DNA from: Pleurocapsa minor HA4230-MV1
Lineage (GTDB): Bacteria > Cyanobacteriota > Cyanobacteriia > Cyanobacteriales > Xenococcaceae
NCBI GenBank assembly: GCA_019359095.1
Contig: JAHHHZ010000002.1
Location: forward strand, 1-62,362
Direction of reading: 5' to 3'
DNA: 62,362 nt
Shown here: in pieces, positions 18,658-28,553 of the stretch
Position numbering within the stretch: the stretch's first letter is position 1
Layout: each line of letters starts with the position of its first letter
The notes under the pieces: model-generated
Told to the model about the DNA's origin: nothing
Seen by the model: only the letters and a program-made list of their open reading frames with translations
The model's database searches: none
Translations under genes and position numbers: made by a program

Positions 18658-20193
18658 TTAATTGATACTTCTAATGGCTTCTAGTAACCCTCTGGCTTTG
18701 TTTAAGGTTTCTTGATATTCCGACTCAGGAACTGAATCCGCTACCATTCCCGCCCCTGACTGTACCGAAACTAGACATTGATTCTCGGAATCGGGGCGAA
18801 CAATCATCGTCCGAATAGTGATGGCACTATTAAGTTGTCCTTCAAAGTCATAATAGCCGTATACCCCAGAATAAGGCCCTCGTCTTTCTGGCTCTAATTC
18901 GTTAATAATTTCCATTGCCCTAATTTTAGGAGCGCCACTTACTGTCCCTGCGGGAAAGCAGGCCTTGAGTAAATCCCAGGCAGTTTTATCGGGTTCAACT
19001 TCACCCACTACGTTACTAACAATGTGCATGACATGGGAATAGCGTTCAATAACCATCAACTCATCTACAGTAACGCTACCCTTAACGCAAACTCGACCGA
19101 GATCATTCCGCCCAAGATCGACGAGCATGATATGTTCAGCAACTTCTTTGGGGTCAGCTAATAAGTCGGCTGCATAAGCTTGATCTTCTTGAGGCGTTTT
19201 GCCCCGAGGGCGAGTACCTGCAATGGGTCTTAGAGTAGCGGTGAGTTTACCGTTTTCGTTGAAATCCGCCTTCACCATAACTTCTGGAGACGAACCAATC
19301 AGCTGCCAGTCACCAAACTGGTAGTAGCTCATGTAGGGAGAGGGATTAACTAAACGGAGAGAGCGATATAAATTAAAAGGATGTCCTTGATAAACAGTAG
19401 AAAGTCTTTGGGAAAGGACAGCCTGAAAAATATCCCCTGCACGAATATATTCTTTTACCTGGTTAACATTATCGCAAAATAGCTGCTTATCAGTATTACT
19501 ACAGTAAACTATTCCTCCATCTTCTGAGGAACCGCTTTGATGGGGATTTTTCCAGGACAATACTTTAGCCTCGATTGGTAAAGGTAGCTGAAGCTTGAGC
19601 ATTAATTTAGTTACGCGATCGCCAGCTAACTGATAGGCTTGTTCTATGGTCTGCTCCTGATCCCGTAAATCAGCATAGGAAATTGCCCAGATTTTGCGCT
19701 TTACCTGGTCAAAAATAATCACATTATCTACCTGCATCCAGACTCCATCGGGTAAATCTTCAGGCTGGAGTTCCTTAATCGGCACTCGCGGTTCAATCCA
19801 GCGAATTAGTTCATAACCCCAGACACCAAATAAACCACCAATACCAGGAGGCAGTTCTGGTAGTTTGACAGGCTTAATGGACTCAAGACATTGATTACAA
19901 ATCTCAAACGGATTGCCTTTAAATGTATTAATAGAGCCATCGCGATGCGTCTGAGTCGTTGTTTCTCCTCTAGCTTCTAATACCCACATAGGGTCGCAAC
20001 CCAAAAAGCTATAGCGACCCAATTTTTCTTCTCCTTCAACGGATTCTAAAAGAAAGTTATATGGTTGACCCGCACATACCTTATACCAAGCCGACACAGG
20101 TGTTTCCAAATCAGCAACTAATTCTTGATATACAGGAACAAAATTACCTTGTTGCGCTAGTTCAGTAAACTGATCGAAATTGGGAAAGATCAT
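18658..20193 (-). CDS. trpE: Anthranilate synthase component I
   Basis: Makes anthranilate from chorismate with ammonia supplied by TrpG, first step of tryptophan synthesis. 511 residues. The N-terminal lobe has FLLESVEG, the LLES element of Trp feedback inhibition. The catalytic lobe has GRNDLGRV, the segment GTVSGAPKIRAMEIINELEP and VQSGAGMVADSVPE. Length and N-terminus (MIFPNFDQFTELA) are normal. trpG is not beside it. Five 7-bp repeats lie directly upstream of the ATG (20199-20233) where a leader would be, so the 5' region is unusual; no attenuator peptide is seen. Confidence 0.96.
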   Translation of the reverse strand: MIFPNFDQFTELAQQGNFVPVYQELVADLETPVSAWYKVCAGQPYNFLLESVEGEEKLGRYSFLGCDPMWVLEARGETTTQTHRDGSINTFKGNPFEICNQCLESIKPVKLPELPPGIGGLFGVWGYELIRWIEPRVPIKELQPEDLPDGVWMQVDNVIIFDQVKRKIWAISYADLRDQEQTIEQAYQLAGDRVTKLMLKLQLPLPIEAKVLSWKNPHQSGSSEDGGIVYCSNTDKQLFCDNVNQVKEYIRAGDIFQAVLSQRLSTVYQGHPFNLYRSLRLVNPSPYMSYYQFGDWQLIGSSPEVMVKADFNENGKLTATLRPIAGTRPRGKTPQEDQAYAADLLADPKEVAEHIMLVDLGRNDLGRVCVKGSVTVDELMVIERYSHVMHIVSNVVGEVEPDKTAWDLLKACFPAGTVSGAPKIRAMEIINELEPERRGPYSGVYGYYDFEGQLNSAITIRTMIVRPDSENQCLVSVQSGAGMVADSVPESEYQETLNKARGLLEAIRSIN

Positions 20194-20198
20194 ATTAG

Positions 20199-20233
20199 AG
20201 TAGGTGGGAAGTGGGAAGTAGGAAATAGGAAAT
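20199..20233. repeat. Heptamer array upstream of trpE (GGGAAGT/AGGAAAT)
   Basis: Five 7-bp units: AGTAGGT, GGGAAGT twice, AGGAAAT twice. It begins five bases upstream of the trpE start codon. Confidence 0.88.
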
Positions 20234-20234
20234 A

Positions 20235-20310
20235 GCGCGAAATTCCGTTGCCCTAAAGGACTAGCTTCGCGTCGCGCGGGTCTCCCGCGTTGAGGAAATT
20301 TCGTAAGACG
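20235..20310. repeat. Palindromic repeat element with CCCTAAAGGACTAGC core
   Basis: Imperfect outer arms GCGAAATTCCG (20236 on) and GGAAATTTCGT (ending near 20305) enclose CCCTAAAGGACTAGCTTCGC and a strong hairpin CGCGGG-TCT-CCCGCG (20275-20289). The core matches part of the NRPS-borne element (CCTAAAGGATTAGC at about 49231). Confidence 0.75.
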
Positions 20311-20440
20311 GAAGTATTATTTCAAAAATGCCCTAACGTTTTTGCGTATGGCTATATCTCTAAAAAGCTGATAGCTGATAACTTAAAACAGTATTACTAA
20401 AGATTTTATATTTAGACTAGCAACACCAGAAAACTGCCAT

Positions 20441-20489
20441 AAAAAAGAAGGATAAGTCAGAAACATCATTTGTTTTTGCTTGATCCTTC
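20441..20489 (-). terminator. psaD terminator
   Basis: On the minus strand GAAGGAT (20489-20483) pairs with ATCCTTC (20453-20447), extended by AAG/CTT after a one-base bulge, and is followed by TTTTTT (20446-20441). It lies 20 bases past the psaD stop. Confidence 0.8.
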
Positions 20490-20509
20490 CTCAAGTTATC
20501 TGCTGTGGG

Positions 20510-20944
20510 CTATACCTCGTAAGGTGCTTTCCCAGAAAACTTAATTGTAGCTGGCTGAGGGTTTTTACCAATTCCACGGTCTATTTTGCCGTGATATTCC
20601 CGTCCCTCATTCACTTTTTCAGGGAATACACCATCTGCGGGGTGCAAATATTGGATTTCTCCACTGGGGAAGACGCGATATATTTTGTAGTCCAGAATTT
20701 TTGGCTTAAATTTATTGCGCAATTGTGACCCTAAAGCCAAACACTGTTCTTTGCGCGCTAAATAAAGCAGATTCTCTCCTTCATTCATAATCGCTGCACC
20801 ACCAGTAGGCATTTCAAAAACTTGCTCTTTACTGCTTGTCCAGGTAATAGCGTATTTTTCTTCTACTTCTGCCTTGGTTAGTAAGCCGCCTGTACTACCA
20901 CCAAACTGGGGAGTTTTCCCAGAAAGCTTCATCTCTTGTGCCAT
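20510..20944 (-). CDS. psaD: Photosystem I subunit II
   Basis: 144-residue stromal subunit that docks ferredoxin on photosystem I and holds PsaC. Recognisable by [20 protein letters not shown] at the start and by [20 protein letters not shown], then [20 protein letters not shown] and [17 protein letters not shown]. Length is typical. The ribosome site TTGAGGA lies about 10 bases before the ATG. It has its own terminator downstream (20441-20489) and is a single-gene unit. Confidence 0.98.
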   Translation of the reverse strand: MAQEMKLSGKTPQFGGSTGGLLTKAEVEEKYAITWTSSKEQVFEMPTGGAAIMNEGENLLYLARKEQCLALGSQLRNKFKPKILDYKIYRVFPSGEIQYLHPADGVFPEKVNEGREYHGKIDRGIGKNPQPATIKFSGKAPYEV

Positions 20945-21017
20945 GTTAATAAAATCCTCAATTAAAGGTATTTAGCGCATCCTATCATTCACTTCGGGGC
21001 AATATTGTGAGTGTGTC

Positions 21018-21036
21018 AAAAACTGTAACAGTTTTT
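21018..21036 (-). terminator. Terminator of the DICT-GAF kinase gene
   Basis: AAAAACTG (21018-21025), TAA, CAGTTTTT (21029-21036): a perfect 8-bp hairpin with U-run on either strand. It lies between the kinase stop (21102) and the psaD promoter, so it shields psaD from read-through. Confidence 0.75.
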
Positions 21037-21101
21037 AGCAGCGCTAGCTCACAGCACTGGAAATCATTTTCAAGTGACCGAGTTAGTTGTGTTGCCTTTT
21101 C

Positions 21102-23141
21102 TTACTTTTTATTACTTTTCTTAATGCTTTTTTGATATTTAGCAGAGAGAGAATTTTTGATTGGTTGCTTGTGTTTAGTTGCCTTGAGGGGAATGGTGAA
21201 ATGAAAGATACTACCTTGCTCTTTGCCTGGGGATTCTGCCCAAATTTCGCCACCCCAGTTTTTAACCACCTGGCGACAGATTGCTAAACCTAATCCTGTT
21301 CCGCCAGCACTACGACGTAAAGCCCCTTCTTCTTGATAGAAACGGTCGAAAACAGTTTCTAAACTGCCAGGTTCAATACCTCTGCCTGTATCAGACACCG
21401 TAACTTCTAAGGTTTTAGCACCATTTGTTTTAACAGCGATCGCAATTGTGCCGTCAGCCTGAGTAAATTTGCAGGCATTATCTAGCAGCTTGGCTAATAC
21501 TTCGACTAACCATTCACCGTCAATCTCAATTAGAGGCAGATCTCCTGGAGATGTGAGATTTTGGATTTTGGGCAGAGACTGTTCTAGTTTGCGCGCCTTA
21601 ACATTACTAATTGCCAAGTCAATACATTCAGTAATAGACAAAGTTTCAATATTCCATTCCACTCCACCCCCTTCTAGGCGAGAAAGAGTGAGGAAATCTT
21701 GAACTAAGTTACGCATTCTTTCTGCATCTTTTAGGGCTGTATCCAGCATAATCTGGCTCAATTCTGAGTCCATATCTGGTTCACTCGCTAGACTCTCCAA
21801 ACAGACTTGAATCGTTGACAGGGGAGTACGTAGCTCATGACCGACGATCGCGACTAAGTTAGAGCGGGTACGATCTAAGGCTTCTAGCTGTTCGTTCAGG
21901 TGTTCCAAGTCAGCATAGGCTTCTGCTTGAATCAGTGCTACCCCTACCTGAGTGGCGATCGCATCTACCAAGGCGATATCATCTGGTTTCCAGGCAATTG
22001 GCTCTTGGGCGCAATGGTGAAGTTCCATGACACCTAATAGTTTACCGTGATAAAAAATTGGTACTAATAGACAGGAACAAAGAGAGTAATTTTGAATTAG
22101 ATTTTGAAAAAATTCTCCCGTACCTTTCTCCCAAGCTACTGTAGTTAGCCGTCGATCTTCCAGGGTATTATCAACGCTAACAGTTTCGGTTGTGGCGATC
22201 GCTTCTTCAAATAACGGATTATTGGCTAACTGCCACTTTTGCCCCTTAACCGATTTAATACCAGGACTAGTAAACTCTCGGTCAATGGTAGCTATAGCAT
22301 CATTTTCGTGACAGCGATAGACAATACAGCGACAGACTTCTATCCCTTCTCCGAGTTTTTGTACCGCTACCTGCAAAATTTGCTTGGTATTGAGCGATCG
22401 CCTAACGGCATCAGTTACCGAATTTAACAGTTGTTCTTTTTGTTGCTTGACTGCCAGGGATTTATTAGCCTTAAGTAATTTATATTGGCTAGCCTGAAGA
22501 TAAGTTACTAGCCTTTGGACAAAAGGATCGGGGTTAGCTAGGGGAGATTCTATTTGCACTGTCGCTTGAGTGATTGATGAATCGCTAATATATAAATTCT
22601 GAGCTTGGGCAATCTTATCTGCTAACTCTGGTCGATATACACCAATCCTCTCCAGCATGATTTTTCCTGCCTTCATCGTCACGGAGCGATCGAATGTCCA
22701 GATTCCTTCAAAGCGACGATTGGTATCCATTGCCGAAACGTATTTGTTATCGGTAACAGGCACATTGCGCTCACGACAGATCAAGCAACTAGCATAGTGC
22801 TGTCCAATAATTACCAAATGCCACTCTTGAGCCAGCGCATCATCCGATTCAAATGCCACGGTTTCATATTCTCCAGATCCGTTACTAAACTCTGTTTCTG
22901 GAGCAGCTAAAACATATACTTGATTTGATTTATGGGCGATTCGCCGATAACGATGGGATTCTTGACGATAAAAACGCTCTCTTTGAAAGCTCGCAATTAC
23001 TAGAGGGGTATCAAAATCATTTAATACCAAATCCTCCATCGCATGAGATAGAGCGGTTAAGGAGGACTTAAAGTACATTTGTGGTCGCCAACCCGTACAA
23101 TTATCAAGCAGCTGCTGCACCACAGATTTAGAAATACTCAT
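21102..23141 (-). CDS. DICT-GAF sensor histidine kinase
   Basis: 679 residues, soluble. Residues 1-135 fit the DICT domain (start MSISKSVVQQLLDNCTGWRP, later AQEWHLVIIGQHYASCLICR). A GAF domain runs about 236-405 (SVTDAVRRSLNTKQILQVAV to IATQVGVALIQA). The HisKA box is VGHELRTPLSTI with phospho-His435. The ATPase domain has the N box LLDNACKF (Asn555), DTGRGIEPG and GTGLGLAI. DICT domains usually accompany light- or nucleotide-signalling proteins in cyanobacteria. No response regulator is adjacent, so the target is unknown. A highly basic tail (KYQKSIKKSNKK) ends the protein. Confidence 0.9.
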   Translation of the reverse strand: MSISKSVVQQLLDNCTGWRPQMYFKSSLTALSHAMEDLVLNDFDTPLVIASFQRERFYRQESHRYRRIAHKSNQVYVLAAPETEFSNGSGEYETVAFESDDALAQEWHLVIIGQHYASCLICRERNVPVTDNKYVSAMDTNRRFEGIWTFDRSVTMKAGKIMLERIGVYRPELADKIAQAQNLYISDSSITQATVQIESPLANPDPFVQRLVTYLQASQYKLLKANKSLAVKQQKEQLLNSVTDAVRRSLNTKQILQVAVQKLGEGIEVCRCIVYRCHENDAIATIDREFTSPGIKSVKGQKWQLANNPLFEEAIATTETVSVDNTLEDRRLTTVAWEKGTGEFFQNLIQNYSLCSCLLVPIFYHGKLLGVMELHHCAQEPIAWKPDDIALVDAIATQVGVALIQAEAYADLEHLNEQLEALDRTRSNLVAIVGHELRTPLSTIQVCLESLASEPDMDSELSQIMLDTALKDAERMRNLVQDFLTLSRLEGGGVEWNIETLSITECIDLAISNVKARKLEQSLPKIQNLTSPGDLPLIEIDGEWLVEVLAKLLDNACKFTQADGTIAIAVKTNGAKTLEVTVSDTGRGIEPGSLETVFDRFYQEEGALRRSAGGTGLGLAICRQVVKNWGGEIWAESPGKEQGSIFHFTIPLKATKHKQPIKNSLSAKYQKSIKKSNKK

Positions 23142-23379
23142 CTATAATCTATAAAAATTTTTAGTTAAAAACCATTCCCGCAGGAATCATGGTAGCTTCG
23201 CTGGTCTTGAGTGGCGAAGATAGGCGACGAAAACTGCCCTACATCAATATCCTACAAAAAACTTGTTACCTTGCTGCGATTCGCAATCATAATTCGCAAC
23301 AATCCAGCTAAATTGGCAAAAGCTAAAATAAACTCTAAATTAAATTTACATCTACCCCTAAGCGCTTCCATAAATTAAT

Positions 23380-24234
23380 ATGTTTGATCGTTTTCGACCC
23401 ACCCTAACAGGAATTGCTGCCACTTTACTATGGGCGATCGCTTCACCCTCTAAAGCTCTAGAAGTCAAGATTTCACCCCAAGCTCCTCAGTTGGGAGATA
23501 CGATTTCGGTGATGGTGACAACCGATGATCCCACCAGCAAACCAACTGTTAAAGTCAATCAACAAGAGCAACCCCTGTTTAAAATCAACGACCAATATCG
23601 CGCTTTTATTCCGACTTCACCTCTCAATTCCCCAGGAAAAATGACGGTAGAAGTGGCGGGAGACAATAGCACCAGTAATGTTGGGGTCTGGTTGAAAAAT
23701 CGAGTTTTTCCCGTACAGCGAATCACGCTAACTGGCAGTGCTGCTCGCCCAGCAACTCAACTAGAATTAGATCGGGTTACGGCATTTAAAAATTTGGTTA
23801 CTCCGCAAAAATTTTGGCAAGGAGCTTTCTTGCGCCCCAATGCCAGTCGAATTTCTACAGGTTTTGGTGTTCGTCGTTACTACAATAATGTTTTTGCCGA
23901 AGATTATTATCACAAAGGTGTTGATTATGCTGGGGGATATGGTTCTCCTGTAGTTGCTCCCGCAGCAGGTCAAGTTCGTCTCGTTGGTCGAGAAGATGAA
24001 GGCTTTCACGTTCACGGCAATGTAATTGGGATCGACCATGGACAAGGGGTCTTAAGTATTTTTCTGCATCTCCAAGATCTTGAAGTTACAGAAGGAGAAA
24101 TGGTTAAGGCAGGACAGCGTATTGGCACAATTGGTGATACTGGAGCTTCCGCAGGGCCACACCTACATTGGGGTCTATATGTTAACCAGGTGTCGGTAGA
24201 CCCTGTACCCTGGAGATTTGGCGCGATCGAATAA
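23380..24234 (+). CDS. M23 (LytM-type) metallopeptidase, exported
   Basis: 284 residues. Residues 1-27 are a signal peptide (LLWAIASPSKALE). An all-beta Ig-like segment (about 28-110) precedes the peptidase domain. The zinc site is HKGVD (His178, Asp182) and HLHWG (His261, His263), so the catalytic set is complete. It should cut peptidoglycan cross-links in the periplasm during growth or division. It is transcribed away from the kinase at 21102; the spacer shows only weak repeat-like sequence. Confidence 0.9.
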   Translation: MFDRFRPTLTGIAATLLWAIASPSKALEVKISPQAPQLGDTISVMVTTDDPTSKPTVKVNQQEQPLFKINDQYRAFIPTSPLNSPGKMTVEVAGDNSTSNVGVWLKNRVFPVQRITLTGSAARPATQLELDRVTAFKNLVTPQKFWQGAFLRPNASRISTGFGVRRYYNNVFAEDYYHKGVDYAGGYGSPVVAPAAGQVRLVGREDEGFHVHGNVIGIDHGQGVLSIFLHLQDLEVTEGEMVKAGQRIGTIGDTGASAGPHLHWGLYVNQVSVDPVPWRFGAIE

Positions 24235-24318
24235 ATATGCTGTGGTAATACTTAAATAATTTATACTACTTGAGTAATAATGTACTAAAAAGTTATCGAT
24301 AATTGAAGCAGAAAAAAA

Positions 24319-27300
24319 ATGCAACGATTGATTTCCCTGGATGCTAATACTTTAAAGTCTTTTGGCGATCGCCCTGAAACGATCCTAACTGAAAATCTAG
24401 CATTGCAAATTGCGATCGCTACTCATCCCGACACTCCCCCTCATGTTTTGGAGGTATTGGCAAACAGCGACCAGCCAGAAGTAGCCGAAGCTGCACGACT
24501 GCACGTTAATTACGCAGGGGAATTAGCAGGTAATTGGCAAGATGTAGTTGATGAACTCTTTAAAAATCGTTATTTAGGGCAAAACGACAGATTAGCCGTT
24601 GAATTACTCAAAATCGCCCCTGTACCTGCTTATTTCTTCAGCGAATACGTTCCTCCAGAGTATCTAATTCAAGGTTTAAACAATCCTTACTTACCCTTAC
24701 GCTACCGATTACAACTACTAACTAGATTGGCACAAGAACCCACTTTAGAACCCCGTCTAGAGGTAGCAGAATCTCCCGATGCTCCATTACCAGTTTTAAA
24801 ACAGTTAATCGGCGATTTAGAATTACCCATCCGCATCGCCGTACAATACAACCCCCATTGTCCCCCAGAGTTGGTTCAGTTAGTTACAGGACAACATGAG
24901 GTAGCCAGTAATTGGGATACGGATACACAACAGCTAGATAATTTAAGCAATAGTAATTGGGATTGGATTAGACTGGCTGTAGCGCAAAACCCCTCAGCTT
25001 CTGAAGCAACGTTATTAAAATTAGCAGGGGATCGAGCATTTAAGATTCAATTAGCAGTAGCCAAAAATCCTGTTACTCCTGCCAATATTTTAGTAGTATT
25101 AGCTCAACATTCTAGTCAAGAAATACAGGCAGAAGTAGCCAAACATCTCAAGGCGACGGAAGAGATTTTACATAGTTTATTCGATACTCAACAAGGAGTT
25201 ATTAAGAGTCGCCAAGATTTACCAGCGAGTATATTAGAAAGAGTTTTTAATAATAGGAATACGAATTTTTCTGTATGGAAAGACACAAATATTAGAGATT
25301 TTTTATTGAAACAATCTAATACGCCTAATTGGATTTTAGCCGAATTTGCTGATGTGGATTTGGATGAAATGAGAACAGCTAAGTTAGCTAAACGCAGTCG
25401 TCAACCTAAACCAGAAGTTTTAGAAAAGTGGATTCAAGACGATCTGAAATTCTTAATTGATATTGCCAAGCATCCTCAAGTGTCGGTGGAAATCATAGAA
25501 CAAATAATTCCGTATCCCAATTTCGGAATTAAACTAGCTGCTGCTCAAAATCAAAAAACTCCTGAAGCTATTAGAATACAGTTGCTAAATAACTTAATTC
25601 AAAGTGAATGTAAAGAGCGCATTTTAATGCAAATTTTGATGGAGATTGCAGGAGACTCTAATACCCCTATTCCTATTTTAGAAGAGCTAGCAGGAGAATT
25701 ATTTTCAATCGGTAAAGTTATAAATACACTAAGTAATATTGTCCCTATTACTTCCCAATCCTTATTGGACAAAATTGTTAATTTTATCGATAAACATCAA
25801 TCTCCAGACCAAATATTGTTTTGGTTAAGACAAGATTCAGTATTTTGCAATCCTATTTTGCAAGACTGGAATCAAATTGTAAATTCTCTAGATGAAGCTG
25901 AAATTCTGCAATTAAATGTGATGTCGATGATGATGATGCCAGCGATAGGACTCAATGGAGGTGTTCCTAGTCATGATAAACGTTGGTTAGATAGAGGCTT
26001 AAATAATTCTTCAGTAAACCCAGCCGACTTGTTGGAGAATTTACCACCAACTTATAGCCTTTATGGTCTATTAATATTAGCTGGAATGTCACACCAAAGT
26101 GATAGACGTACTCAAGGAATTATAATTGGCTTGTTAAGAAATCCATCTACTCCAAATGATATACGAAATAACTTATGGGAAAGATATCAAGAACAATCTG
26201 ATGACTTAAACTGCTATCGTCATGATGCTTTCCTACGATTTTCACTTGGTTGTAATCCCGCAGTAGAGGAAAATAAACGATATGAATATCTAGAACAAGC
26301 TCTTAGTTCTGGTTATAGCAATGTTATTGAAGCAATTGTTCTACATTGTGGAACACCAGTAGAAATATTAGAAAAAATTGCTAACAGAAGAGTAGGTGGA
26401 TTACAACAAGTTGTTAAAAATCCTAATTGTCCCGTTCATCTTCTCAGACAAACTGTTGAAGAAATAGAAAATAATTCTGGACTTTCTCATACATTAGTAG
26501 ATGTTGCGAAAAACCCTAACACACCTATCGATTTACTAGAAAAACTTGCTTTAAACAAAGGTAACTATGGAGTACGGGAAGCAGTCCTAAAAAACCCTAA
26601 TATTGATTATTTAACTCTATATAAAATTAAATTACAAATACAAGAAAAAGAAGAAAATGATAAAGCAAATCAAATATTAGCAAAAAGAACAGATAGTCCT
26701 TACGCTTTAGCCAGGGTTTTAGAAACAGGCGATCGCAATGTCAAAATCTCCGCAGCTAGAAACCCTAAAACTCCCATCCAAGTATTAGAACAATTAGCTA
26801 AAGATCAAGATGAAACAGTGCGTTCAGTTATGGCACAAAATCAGAATTTACCTTTAAACATCTTATTGGAACTAGCAGAAGATTCTAGTGTCAGAATTCG
26901 ATTAAATCTTGCACATAAAAATAATTACAGCAAAATTAAAACTCCTGTTCAATTACTAGAAAAACTAGCCAAAGATGAATTAGAAAAAGTTAGAGCTAAA
27001 GTAGCAGAACATTCTGATACACCAGAAGAACTTTTAGTGCAATTAGCGAACGATTCGAGTATTGAAGTTAAAAGAAAACTGGCTACTAATTTAAATACTC
27101 CTGCAACTGTTCTTAATCGTTTGGGGTTGAAAGACAACATCGTTAATAAACGCAATCCTAATACACCCCCGATGGTGCTTGCTCAAGCAGTAAAAAGAAT
27201 AAATAGTAAAGCTTTAGCTGAATTTATTAAGCACCCTGTCAAAGGTACGCAAATGCCTGGTGAGACTTTAGCTGAATTAGCAAATCATCAAGACGCTTCT

Positions 27301-28500
27301 GTTCGTTATCGCGTTGCTGTTCATCCAAATACTCCTACTAGGATTTTAGAACAACTAGCTCGCGATTCTTATATTGCAACAATTCGAGCCGTCGCTAGTA
27401 ACCCCAACACCCCACCTAGCGCACTAGAATACTTAGCTGATAATCCCGATCTCACTACTCGCCTGAGTATTGTACGTCATCCTAATACTCCCGCTAAAGT
27501 TTTAAGGCAAATCGTCGAAAATGCTCAAAGATCGGCTAATGCACCAAATACAACCAAAGATAGCCTGAAAAGTGGCTTATTCGGAGATGCTTACGATTTA
27601 TTAATTGCGATCGCGTCTAATCCCAAAACTCCTATTGACGCATTAGAAATTATTGCCCGAAGAGAGTTTGTTAGTCCAACACGCGATCCTAAATCTATTT
27701 TGCCACCCAGAACGGATAATGATGTAATCAAATCTTTAGTTTATAATCCTAGTTTAACTCCAGAACTACTTAATATTCTCACTCAAGATCCCTGTCTTGA
27801 TGTGCGAGTAGCTTTAACTCGTCATCCTAATCTAATTGAAGAATTATGGATAAAACTAACTGAAGATCAAAATATTTCTGTGAGAAAAGCTGTAGCATCT
27901 AAAATTAACGCGCCTATTAATATTTTAGAAACCATCGCACAAGATAACGTGACAGATGTTCGATTAGAAGTAGCGGGAAATAACAAAACTCCCAGTCAAG
28001 TTTTAGAACAATTATCACAAGACACAGAAGCAAAAGTAAGAACAAAAGTTGCAGCTAATCCTAATACTTCCATTAATATTCTAGAAATTTTAGCAGAAGA
28101 TGAATCAGTAGAAGTACGTCGCGCTGTAGCTAATAATTTTAATACTCCTAAAGTAATTAAGAATTCTTTAAAAGATTTATTACCAACAACTAAAAGTAAT
28201 AATCAAACAATTAGTCCTACTTTACGAGGACTTAGCCGTATTTACAACCACGCTACTGATGATTTACCTTCTCTATTATCAGAATATGTAGAACCAGAAG
28301 TTCCTTTTGTCCGTTTTATTTCTTTATTACATCCTTTAACGCCAATAGAAATATTAGAAAATGGTGCAAATTCTGTATCTTGGATCGAACGTTATGCAGT
28401 AGCAAATAATCCTGCTACACCTACAGAAATCAAACAACAACTTATCCAAGATAGTAATCAAATTGTTAGAGCAGTTGCTCTTAATAATTTACTTTTGTAG
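24319..28500 (+). CDS. Giant leucine-rich-repeat-variant (LRV)/HEAT-like protein
   Basis: 1393 residues made almost wholly of repeats of about 26 residues. The consensus, clearest in the C-terminal 700 residues, is NPNTPxxxLExLAxDxxxxV then RxxVAxNPNTP, for example NPKTPIQVLEQLAKDQDETV and NNKTPSQVLEQLSQDTEAKV. This matches the LRV fold of alternating short helices. The middle (about 430-640) is more diverged and the N-terminus (RLISLDANTLKSFGDRPETI) still carries a repeat. No FeS-binding Cys cluster, enzymatic domain, signal peptide or membrane span. It is likely a protein-binding superhelix. The gene 28554-29498 follows 54 bases later on the same strand and may be its partner. Start ATG 24319. 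Confidence 0.85.
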   Translation: MQRLISLDANTLKSFGDRPETILTENLALQIAIATHPDTPPHVLEVLANSDQPEVAEAARLHVNYAGELAGNWQDVVDELFKNRYLGQNDRLAVELLKIAPVPAYFFSEYVPPEYLIQGLNNPYLPLRYRLQLLTRLAQEPTLEPRLEVAESPDAPLPVLKQLIGDLELPIRIAVQYNPHCPPELVQLVTGQHEVASNWDTDTQQLDNLSNSNWDWIRLAVAQNPSASEATLLKLAGDRAFKIQLAVAKNPVTPANILVVLAQHSSQEIQAEVAKHLKATEEILHSLFDTQQGVIKSRQDLPASILERVFNNRNTNFSVWKDTNIRDFLLKQSNTPNWILAEFADVDLDEMRTAKLAKRSRQPKPEVLEKWIQDDLKFLIDIAKHPQVSVEIIEQIIPYPNFGIKLAAAQNQKTPEAIRIQLLNNLIQSECKERILMQILMEIAGDSNTPIPILEELAGELFSIGKVINTLSNIVPITSQSLLDKIVNFIDKHQSPDQILFWLRQDSVFCNPILQDWNQIVNSLDEAEILQLNVMSMMMMPAIGLNGGVPSHDKRWLDRGLNNSSVNPADLLENLPPTYSLYGLLILAGMSHQSDRRTQGIIIGLLRNPSTPNDIRNNLWERYQEQSDDLNCYRHDAFLRFSLGCNPAVEENKRYEYLEQALSSGYSNVIEAIVLHCGTPVEILEKIANRRVGGLQQVVKNPNCPVHLLRQTVEEIENNSGLSHTLVDVAKNPNTPIDLLEKLALNKGNYGVREAVLKNPNIDYLTLYKIKLQIQEKEENDKANQILAKRTDSPYALARVLETGDRNVKISAARNPKTPIQVLEQLAKDQDETVRSVMAQNQNLPLNILLELAEDSSVRIRLNLAHKNNYSKIKTPVQLLEKLAKDELEKVRAKVAEHSDTPEELLVQLANDSSIEVKRKLATNLNTPATVLNRLGLKDNIVNKRNPNTPPMVLAQAVKRINSKALAEFIKHPVKGTQMPGETLAELANHQDASVRYRVAVHPNTPTRILEQLARDSYIATIRAVASNPNTPPSALEYLADNPDLTTRLSIVRHPNTPAKVLRQIVENAQRSANAPNTTKDSLKSGLFGDAYDLLIAIASNPKTPIDALEIIARREFVSPTRDPKSILPPRTDNDVIKSLVYNPSLTPELLNILTQDPCLDVRVALTRHPNLIEELWIKLTEDQNISVRKAVASKINAPINILETIAQDNVTDVRLEVAGNNKTPSQVLEQLSQDTEAKVRTKVAANPNTSINILEILAEDESVEVRRAVANNFNTPKVIKNSLKDLLPTTKSNNQTISPTLRGLSRIYNHATDDLPSLLSEYVEPEVPFVRFISLLHPLTPIEILENGANSVSWIERYAVANNPATPTEIKQQLIQDSNQIVRAVALNNLLL

Positions 28501-28553
28501 AGATATTTATGTAACTTTTAACTTTTTTTTAAAATAGTAATTTGGTACAAATA

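Larger units (their letters stand above)
20194..20509. other. 316-base spacer between trpE and psaD
   Basis: Contains the heptamer array 20199-20233, a palindromic element 20235-20310, a stretch of plain AT-rich sequence and the psaD terminator 20441-20489. No gene seen. Confidence 0.7.
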
